This document shows positions 1 to 8,751 of a DNA stretch of 64,000 bases, piece after piece. This DNA comes from Cryptomeria japonica (Eukaryota > Streptophyta > Pinopsida > Cupressales > Cupressaceae), in NCBI RefSeq assembly GCF_030272615.1, contig NC_081412.1:39486791-39550790 (forward strand). The letters are read 5' to 3'. Within the stretch, counting starts at the first letter, position 1. Every line of letters begins with the position of its first letter. The translations under genes were made by a program, and so were the position numbers. The notes under the pieces were generated by a model that saw only the letters and a list, made by a program, of their open reading frames with translations, had not been told where the DNA came from and ran no database searches.

Positions 1-960
1 TAGATCATCATTTGACTTTGGATGAGTTAAAAATATTATTAACTCTATGAGTAATGATAAAGCTCCTAATTTTAATGATCTTTGAGCTAAATGCTATAAA
101 TTTAACAAGTAATGTATTTCTCTAATATTGTTACAGTTATATACATGAAGATTTTTGATGTGGATACTCCTGGTAAGGACATTGATAGGGGATTATTAAA
201 CTAATCCCTAAGGATGGTGATATATCTTTGGCTAAAAATTAGAGACCTATAACACACATAATGTTTCTTAGTAAATTATTTCTTTTAGGTTAAGATATAT
301 TTTTCCTTCCACAATTTCTTCTCCTAAACTAATTTTGTTAAAGGGAACTTCATTCTTGAGAACCTTATCACAAGCTAGGAAAGTATGTGTTAGGGTAAGG
401 ATTCTAGGAAAGATGTTTGTGTGACTCTAGTTGATTTTGCAAAGGCACATTGTTGGCACATTTATTGTAGACCTATGAATAAAGAAGGTATGAGGTTAAG
501 GAATTTATTCTTACAAGGGGTTTCTCTTAGTATTAAGTGGGTACCTAAAATGTATTGATGTAGTTACAATCCTTGGAAGGTTTTGCTTAGGAAAAATATT
601 ACTTATGACTTTCGTAAAGGTATGTGAGTGGGTTGGTTTACTTGATGCTAAAATCAAGCATGGTATTGAAAGATATTTGCATTTAAAGGAAAAAAATAGG
701 GTGGATGAATGTGTTACACATATTTTTTGGCTATATTGTTGACATTTTTTTTATCTTGGTGACTATGATATATTTTACATTTCTACCTTTCCAAAGTGGT
801 GGGTAAGAAGGCGGTTAAAGTACATAGTTATTGACTTAGTTACGAATATTAACTAAATTATTGAAGTTGAAGAGAAGACTGAGAAGGAGAATAAATTAGA
901 TGGTGTTGAGTACCTATGTTTTTCAAGTTGAGATGTATTTGTGTTGCTATTTGATATTGT
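1..960 (+). mobile_element. Decayed LINE reverse-transcriptase fragment
   Basis: Reading the plus strand in shifting frames gives scraps of a plant LINE reverse transcriptase: SNDKAP (N-terminal RT motif) near 50-75, LIPKDGDISLAKN followed by RPIT near 205-250, FVKGNFILENLITS near 335-380, and VCVTLVDFAKAH near 415-450. These follow the order of RT motifs in L1-type ORF2. Many stops interrupt the frame and no catalytic FADD or YADD box is left. The element begins outside the window. The right end is not sharp; homology fades after about 600-960. It is a different and much older lineage than the LINE at 16.3-26.3 kb. Confidence 0.6.
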
Positions 961-3719
961 AGTAGTCCTTTTTTATATCTAGAAAACTTAGGTAATCTGG
1001 CATAATGTGTTTTTTATAATTTTGGTACTATGATGGAAATTTGTGCTTGGTTACTACTTTTGTATTTATGCTTGTAATTACTCTTTATAAATTTTATGAT
1101 GATTGATTCTCTTTGATCCATATTTGTAAACTAATTTCTAATGTAAAAAATTCAAAAAAAAACCTTTTTTTTGTTAATACTTGTTTCAAATAATATTGAA
1201 TACAATCCACACTTTGATGCCTCATTTCTTGCCAAATTTATTTGTAACATGGAAATGAGTCTCGTCTAACCTAAAAGGAAAACCCTTTTTTTTGGAAATG
1301 AGATTAAGTGAGTAGAATGTAAGGTTGTTATACTTTTGAGGTGTTGTATTTGAAAACAATGTGCAAATAACATTAACTAGGGCTATCTCGAACTAGCCTA
1401 ACCTTAATTAATAACCACATTAGCCATGAATAACAATTGGACTAAAGGATTGACAAAAAATGTAACTTGGACATATTTAGAACTTTAAAAATGATAAAAT
1501 AGTGTAAATATTGAATGTAAAATTTATTAATAAAGTAGCATCGGATGCACATGCATCAATAAATGGCCTTTATATATTTTGGTTAGAATTTTTTTCTACA
1601 TCTCCTTGTGGATTTTGGAGGTTACTGAACCTAAAGGGAAAGGCTTCCATGTGAAAAATGACCTAATTAACACCATTGTCTAGTTTTGTCCAATCCGACC
1701 AACCACCATGATAACAGTATTCAGGGGAGAAAACTTGTATAGAGAGTAGATATAGACTTGAATTTGTTTAGGGATCTTGTAGATCAATAATTTGTCTCAT
1801 ATTCTAAGAGAAAATAATCAATGGCCAACCAAAAGCATGTAATTGACAACAAAGTTATGAGGTCCTAATGAAAATGAATGAAACATTGCATGTAAGTTCA
1901 AGAGTTGAAATAATTTCACCTAGAAGCTGGAATGATTTAATGATGTAAAATTAATATAAACCAATGATTAAATTATGAGGAAGTATTAAAATGGCTTTTA
2001 GATATTGATTTATAATAGAGACTTGTAAATTTAAAAAAGACCTAGAAGTATTGATTATTGACAAATAAATGAGATAAATGGTCAAAATGGAGCAATATCA
2101 CTAAATACATTCTTTATTTTTATTTTATCATGGACGGGTTTGTGACTCTATTTTGGACCTTAAGTATCAAAGTGGGAAAAAATAGTGAAATAGGCCATAA
2201 AATCAACAAGTGGTGACATATACGGTGACCTTTTCTATATTAGACAAGGATTTAAAACTTTTGGAGAGGCTAAATCAATACATTTAAGGCATAATTTACT
2301 TCTACAACTTTCTAAAAGTCTTAATACTTCCAAAAAATGGTCTATAACTAAAATTTTGTGAATAGAAAACCTTACAAAAACAAAAGTTAAAAGGGAAAAC
2401 AACCTTACTCAATTCCCCTATGGGATTTCAACCATGGATCCACATTGAAGAGATGATAAACAAGTCATAATATTGTTCTATGCAATGAAATAATGCTAAA
2501 TCATAACTTAGCCATTAAAATACAACATTTATGATAAAGGGTTCATGGAAACACAACGATACAAGCTAGGTAGGAGAAAGGTTTTCGAAAAAAGGTTCAT
2601 GTTCAGTCATAAAATGTTTTAGAGTGGTTAAGAGTACTAATATGGGAGTGGAAAACCTTAATTTAAATCACTCTAATGGAGGTTTCTTATGGTAATGGCT
2701 TGCAACATCAATGGGTGGTATAAAGGGGCATGCACTCACAAAATGTTAATGGAAAACATACTTAAATAATAAAATAAATCTACAATGATTGAAGGATAAT
2801 GATAGCATGGGGTTTGAAGATCTACAATTCTAAAGTACAATATGGATTGATAAATTTTTGGGGGAAATCAAGTGGAATGGCTCAAAACTGTGGTATATGA
2901 ATGAATGAAAGATACAGGGAGATGAAAAATGGATCATAGCAGTGATAGAAATGAATGTAAAGGCTTGTAAGGGTGTAGGGGAGATGTAAGAAGAAGTCTT
3001 TACAGAAAAAATAGAAAAATAATTTTGTTTTCATAAAAAAAGCCTTAAATGGAGAGTCTTCAACTAGTTGAAATCCTTAGAAATCAACTACCTAGTCTCA
3101 ATGTCCTACTGCAACAATATCTAATGGAAAAATAAAATTTGTTAGAAACTTTGGGAATGAAGCTATCTCACCCCTTGAATCTTTGAAGCAATGTTGGGAT
3201 GTCATCCATGAGAAAAAATATAGAAAACCTTATAATTAGCTAATAATTTCTCCTTTTCTATATTAAAATGAGGCAAAGGTAGCCAGTTTCAAAGAAATTG
3301 CTATAGAATTTTAAAGATAAAAACTTAGTAAGTGAGAAACCTTAGTAATTACCTTATTTTTTAAGCTTGTGGAAGAAGATTAAAAAATAAGGTGACACAA
3401 GCTTAAAAAATAAGTGACAAGCTACTCAATTACCGAGAGGACCTCAGGTTTGAAAGGGGGCATCTAGTTATAGGTGTCCTCATTAATTTTGGACTAATAT
3501 TAAAATATGTTTTAAGATAGAAAAAGGTGTGTTTTACACATATAGGGATTAGTACAACATTTTATGATTTGGCAAGGTGGTAAAGGGGGCTAAATCAATG
3601 AAAAGCTAAATATATGATTAAAAAATAGGATGGTTTAAAAATTAAATGACTATAAAAATTAAGAGGCCTAAACAAGGCTATAGAATCAAAATGGAAAAGA
3701 GGATATGGATGGCTAGTGG
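961..3719. other. AT-rich intergenic sequence, no gene seen
   Basis: No long open frame or recognisable domain on either strand. The sequence is AT-rich with many short A and T runs and probably consists of old unrecognisable repeats. The one clear structure is the hairpin at 3351-3414, listed separately. Confidence 0.5.
3351..3414. repeat. Perfect 19-bp inverted repeat with a competing 14-bp pairing
   Basis: The arm at 3353-3371 (CTTATTTTTTAAGCTTGTG) is exactly complementary to 3396-3414, leaving a 24-nt loop. The segment 3351-3364 is also perfectly complementary to 3380-3393, which lies within that loop, because the right-hand half is itself a short direct repeat. Two mutually exclusive hairpins are therefore possible. 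No terminator or small-RNA role can be assigned from sequence alone. Confidence 0.7.
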
Positions 3720-3728
3720 TGAGATATA

Positions 3729-4806
3729 ATGAATACTAAGAGAGGGGGGTGAATTAGTATGCCTAAGAACTTAACCAAACTCTTAAACAATTTTCTAGCA
3801 AACCGGTGTAGTAGTTTAATCAACAAACTGGTTAAAACATAAATAAGACAAATAGAAAATAAAGCATTCACCCACAAAAGCACAATCGCCATAACACAAG
3901 ATATTTTGACGTGGAAACCCAAATGGGAAAAACCACGGTGAGTAAAACTCACAAGTCAACTATCTACAGAATAGTAACCAGACCGGTTAAGGCCTTACAA
4001 TGTTCTTCACCAGAACAGATCCTGTTAGGAATCCAGATCTCTGTTAGGAGATAAGTCTTGTTAGAGACTACCCTATTAAAGGATTTCAGATCCACAACTG
4101 TGAACCACCTTGTTAGAGGATTTACAATAGGCTTGGTTGGGCCTACCCGGTTAAGGGTTTTAGACTTGTCGAAGATATTAGTAATCAACAAGTGAATGAT
4201 CTAGATAGTAGCATAGAATGCTTGATTAGATCCTCGACAACTCCTTGTTAATGCATTCAAGCATTACTTCAGTCTTTTATGCTTTGCCCTCTCAATCTCA
4301 TATCTTTTCTCCTCTCAAAAACTCGCACATATCAACTTCTCTTCTATAGATAAAACCCTAGACATGATGTCCTTATATAGGAACTTGATTTCATGTCGGT
4401 CCAATAGGATTAGACTATAATTTCCTAGGTACAATGCATCTAGACACATTTGGTAATACGACACAAAAAAACTGCAAAAGTGTCGGTGGATGATAACTCA
4501 TCACACATTACATGTATACCGGTTAACTACATATACCAATCACTGATTCACAAGTGAAGACTGGAAAACTGGATCATAGTCGATCTGATCAAAAGATTAA
4601 CTGTCACTAGGGGTCTTTGTTTCGTATGAGGTCTTCATACCACTTGACTGATAAGCTTCTTCTTCAAAACACCGATAGTCTTCAACAAATAGAGACTATA
4701 CATACAATACTGGTTAGAACAGCTTCCGGTTCAGAATAATTCATTTATCAAATAAGTGTGTGTCCATCAATGACAATCACAACTAATCATCATCAAAATA
4801 CCAACA
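3729..4806 (-). mobile_element. Solo LTR, Copia-related family
   Basis: Shares the family hallmarks with the LTRs at 31991 and 38091. A G-run motif (AGAGAGGGGGGTGAAT) lies near the left end, GTGGAAACCCAAATGGG with AAAAACCAC lies about 190 bp in, and the right end is CCAACA. Repeated CGGTTA and TGTTAG segments lie between them. Read on the minus strand it starts TGTTGG and ends in the TTCACCCCCCTCTC tail common in plant Copia LTRs. ATATA at 3724-3728 and 4807-4811 may be the target duplication; the left boundary is uncertain by a few bases and could be 3720. There is no internal domain on either side, so this is a solo LTR. Confidence 0.7.
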
Positions 4807-4811
4807 ATATA

Positions 4812-5910
4812 TGATAGGTGAAAATGGGTGAAAACAAAACAAGAAATGCACACATTAGCTAGGGGCTGAAATGGACACAAAAGTATAATAAGAAAATTTT
4901 AGAGTATGCAAATTTTGTATTAAAACAAGACATAGGGGAAACTATGACAAATCAAAGCAAAGTGAAAGACTAATGTCTATAAATTCATTGATATAAATTT
5001 GCAAGTGTAGGGTTGATGCAAATCGACTCATAATTATTAAGAGGTTGTTCATCAACTAATTCCTAAAAACTAGGAAGCAACTATAACTATTTTGCTATGT
5101 TAAGAAATGACTTTTAGTAATTGAATCTTTTAGGAACTACTATAATGTGGTTACTAAAAATAGAGTGTTAAAGATTCTATTAGGAGCAAGTGTCTTTATG
5201 AGCAAAAAGAGGATATATTCAATGAAAGGTTTGCTACAATTCAAAGGGGATAGATAGGGGAATTGCAATTTCATATTTGTAAACATTTTTTAATAATTGG
5301 AAACCATTTTCAGTATTCTTTGTGTTTTTTTAAGTGCTATTACTTGTTCTCCATTATCCCTTGGCTATAATTATATCTATTTATTGTTATACAATAGATG
5401 CTCTTCCATTCTACCTGCATGTGTATTTTGAAAGGTTTGTGAATGCTTTAGAATGTGAACTAAAAAAATAGACCCTCTGCATTAAGAATGAATCCACAAT
5501 TATGAAGTAATATGATATCATTAAACTTATCTTTACATAAAAAATCAATATAAATTTATAAGTTTTAAACAAATACCAAATTATTATCATTTTAAATCCC
5601 AAAAATATTGAAATTACTTATAGTTGTGAGATGTTAAACCTAAGACAAACACTACGCTCAAGTTCATCTCACTCTTAGCTCCAAACTTACAGATGTGTTG
5701 GATTTAAAACATTAAAATGCTCTCCTATAGCAAAAACTCATACCTATTCTATACATCATGAGTTTGTTAGCTGTATTTCTTTCTAGCTTCCATTTATATC
5801 ATTATCATTACCAAATTTACGAAGCATATGAATGGCTGTAAACTTAGAATGAGGACAGAAAAGGTGATAGTTTTTCATCGCCTCTATGATACAAACTAGA
5901 TTTTTTAACA
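4812..5910. other. Intergenic sequence upstream of PPR1
   Basis: No gene recognised. The last few hundred bases probably contain the promoter and 5' leader of PPR1, but no convincing TATA box or other element stands out. Confidence 0.4.
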
Positions 5911-5928
5911 ATGCACGTTGCCTCATGA
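5911..5928 (+). promoter_or_regulatory. Short upstream ORF in the PPR1 leader
   Basis: AACAATGCAC at 5907-5916 contains an ATG that opens a five-codon reading frame (M-H-V-A-S, stop TGA at 5926-5928). It ends eight bases before the likely PPR1 start at 5936. The same AACAATGCAC string precedes the PPR3 start, so it is inherited from the common ancestor. A uORF this close to the start would be expected to reduce translation unless scanning is leaky; this is inference. Confidence 0.45.
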
Positions 5929-5935
5929 TCATACA

Positions 5936-8236
5936 ATGCCAATGCCAATTCACTCCATTGCCAATCTCAATCTTGCAGAATTATGTAGAGAGGGTTCATT
6001 GAAGGAGGGGCTACACATTCTCTTTTCTAAACATAGCCTCCTCCCTGCTAATCCATCTACATATCTTCAACTATTACAAGCCTGCAATTTCAAGAAAGCA
6101 CTTTCTGAGGGTAAGCAAATCCATTCTTACAGCAGTCTCAGAGGATTTGAATTTGCTAGAAGCACATCATTTCAAAATAAGCTTATCAACATGTATTTTA
6201 AGTGTTGCAGTATGATGGATGCCCGTAAAGTGTTTGACGGTATGACAGAACGAAACGTGATCTCATGGAACACGATAATTGCAGCTTACAGAAGAAATGG
6301 GTATCCTCATGAGGCATTGGCACTGTTCAACCAAATGCAACGAACAGGCGTCCAACCTGATAATTACACCTTTTCAAGCATACTCACAGTCTGCGCGGAA
6401 ATAAGAGCTTTGGAACAGGGTATCAACATCCATCAAAGCATATCGGAAAGGGGACTTTTGTCAGATGTAGTTTCAAATGCATTGGTAGATATGTATGCAA
6501 AATGTGGAAGCTTACACATGGCGTGTGAAGTGTTTGATAAAATGCCTCTACAAAGCGTGGTTTCATGGACTGCAATGATAGCAGGGTATGCGCAAAATGG
6601 GTTTCTTGACGAGGCTGTAAGTCTTTTCAAAAAAATGCCTCAAAGAGACGCGGTCTCTTGGAACGCAATGATTGCAGGATATGCACAAAATGGGTTTGTG
6701 GAAAAAGCCCTGGAAACCTTTAAGCAAATGCAATGCGCAGGCCTAGAGCCAAACCCCACAACATTTGTCAGCATCCTCCCAGCCTTAGCCAAAATGGGGA
6801 CTTTGGAACAGGGCATGAACATTCATCGGAACATAAGGGAAAGTGGATTTTTGTCAGATGTTGTAGTAGCAAGTGCCCTGCTAGATATGTATGTAAAATG
6901 TGGAAGCATACAAATAGCACGTGAACTGTTTGACAAAATGCCCAGAAGAAATGTGGTCTCATGGAATATAATGATCGCAGGATATGCACAATATGGTGTA
7001 CTCGACGAGGCATTATTGCTTTTCAAAGAAATGCCTCAAAGAAATGGGGTTTCCTGGACTGCAATGATCTCAGGATATGCACAAAATGGGTTTGTCGAGA
7101 AGGCACTGGAAACTTATAAGCAAATGCAATTGGAAGGTGTAAAGCCAATGCCCACAACCTTTGCCAGCATTCTCCCAGCCTGTGCCAAAATGGGAACTTT
7201 GGAAGTGGGCAGGAACATCCATCGACACATAATTGAAGACGGATTTTTGTCAGATGTTGTAGTTGCAAGTTCACTATTGGACATGTATGCCAAATGTGGA
7301 AGCATACACAAGGCGTGTGCATTGTTTAACAGAATGCATCAAAGAGATGTGGTTGCGTGGAATGCAATGATTGCAGGTTATGCACAAAATGGGTTTACTG
7401 AAAAGGTCTTGGAAACTTTTAAGCAAATGCAATTGGCAGGTGTAAAGCCAGTCTCCTCAACGTTTTCCAGCATTCTTGCAGCTTGCGGCAAAAGTGGAGC
7501 TTTGGAACAGGGTATGGGTATCCATCAAAGCATAATCGAAAATGGTTTTTGGTCACATGTTGTGATTTTGAGTGGCCTCGTAGACATGTATGCAAAATGT
7601 GGAAACATACACAAGGCACGTGAATTATTTGATAGAATGCCTCAAAGAGATGTGATCTCATGGAATGCAATGATTGCAGGTTATGCACAAAATGGCTTTT
7701 GCAAAGATGCTCTTAAACTCTTTGAACTAATGAAGCACTCTGGAACAAACCCTGACCATGTAACCTTTGTTTGTGTTTTATTAGCATGTACCCATGCAGG
7801 TTTAGTGGATGAAGGATGCAAGTACTTCAACGGCATGAATCACTCTTATTGCATTATGCCTACAATTGATCATTATGTGTGCATGGTTGACCTTCTTGGC
7901 CGTGCTGGCTATCTTGAAGAAACTTTAAACTTCATCATCAAAATGCCAATTAAACCTGTGGAAGTTGTCTGGACATGTTTACTTAGTGCCTGTAGAACAC
8001 ATAAAAATATAGAGTTAGGAGAGTTAACAGCGGATCTTCTTTTTGAGCTGGATCCTAAAAGCACTGCACCTTATGTTCTTCTGTCAACAATCTATGCAGA
8101 CTTGGGCAGGTGGGGTGAGGCTCAAATGGTAAGGAGGCTGATGAAAGAAAGAGGAGTTAGAAAGTTACCAGGATGTAGTTGGATTGGAGACCATAATATG
8201 TTACGTGCTTTTTGTGTTGGAGAACATACACCCTGA
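5936..8236 (+). CDS. PLS-class pentatricopeptide repeat protein ending in an E domain (PPR1)
   Basis: Intronless 766-residue PPR protein, predicted to bind organellar RNA. The frame is open further upstream, but the first in-frame ATG is at 5936 ([13 protein letters not shown]), which aligns with MAILPTANLNLNL of PPR3. Degenerate N-terminal repeats are followed by a PLS tract to about residue 670. Units include [36 protein letters not shown] and [10 protein letters not shown] in alternating lengths, and GYAQ recurs six times. Residues about 678-766 form the E domain ([18 protein letters not shown], then [17 protein letters not shown] and PGCSWI). The frame stops at GEHTP, where family members continue as GDRTHP into the DYW domain. 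A degraded DYW domain lies immediately downstream. The product would be an E/E+-type PPR protein that needs a DYW partner in trans for C-to-U editing, or a gene in early decay. The target RNA is unknown. Confidence 0.85.
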   Translation: [766 protein letters not shown]

Positions 8237-8499
8237 CTCACAGACACAAGAAATCTATGTAAAATTGGAGAAATTGTTCTAAGAAACAGAAGACAGCATT
8301 TTAGTTTCCAGATTCAAGGCATGCACTGAATGATGCGATGGAGGAAGAAAAATAATTATTCTTTTGATGTCATTGTAGAAGTTGGAAATCGCATTTGGAT
8401 TGCTAAACAAACCTCCTGCAACAACAAATTGTTGTCAGGAACGCAAACTGATGCCGTTGTTTCAAACTAGAAAATTGTTCTTGTGGAGATTACTGGTGA
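8237..8499 (+). pseudogene. Decayed DYW domain of PPR1
   Basis: Downstream of the PPR1 stop, other frames still show the family order: DSQTQEIYVKLEKLF (8232-8281), then LEIAFGLLNKPPATT (about 8380-8424), then NCSCGDYW followed by TGA at 8473-8499. Comparison with PPR3 shows that the PG-box region, the HSE catalytic motif and the CxxCH zinc-binding segment are lost or scrambled. The exit from frame comes from a one-base shift at the GDxTHP motif. The original C-terminal W and stop codon survive, which dates the decay as fairly recent. Confidence 0.75.
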
Positions 8500-8501
8500 T
8501 G

Positions 8502-8751
8502 GTAAGTGAAACGATCTGTTAAAATAGGCTTGCACTTTGACAAGGTGTACTGTCACGTACCTGCAGAAAGGAAGGAGCAGATTTTATCCCCAGTTTCTAA
8601 AAGGTGTGTTATTTGTGATTAGATCATGTTGTTTACTTCAGAAAATCAGATGTGTGGTACTTAATGCGGATCTACTGATGAGGTATTTGTTAAAAACTTG
8701 TTTTAGATACCATGGATGTTTCATAACTTTGAACTGTTTTTGTTGTTTCAG
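8502..8751 (+). other. Possible 3' UTR intron of PPR1
   Basis: Three bases after the ancestral DYW stop there is a consensus donor (G|GTAAGTG, GT at 8502-8503). A good acceptor (a T-rich tract, then TTTCAG|G, AG at 8750-8751) lies 250 bp away. Paralogues carry related but weaker sequence at the donor position. This is prediction from splice consensus only; unspliced 3' UTR is the alternative. Confidence 0.35.

Noticed and set aside
5918-5935. N-terminal extension of PPR1 from a TTG codon
   Set aside because: A plant nuclear gene would start at ATG; 5936 is the first in-frame ATG and fits the paralogue PPR3.
6640-7688. Minus-strand open frames across PPR1
   Set aside because: Antisense shadows of a strongly biased repeat gene; the plus-strand frame is continuous and motif-rich.
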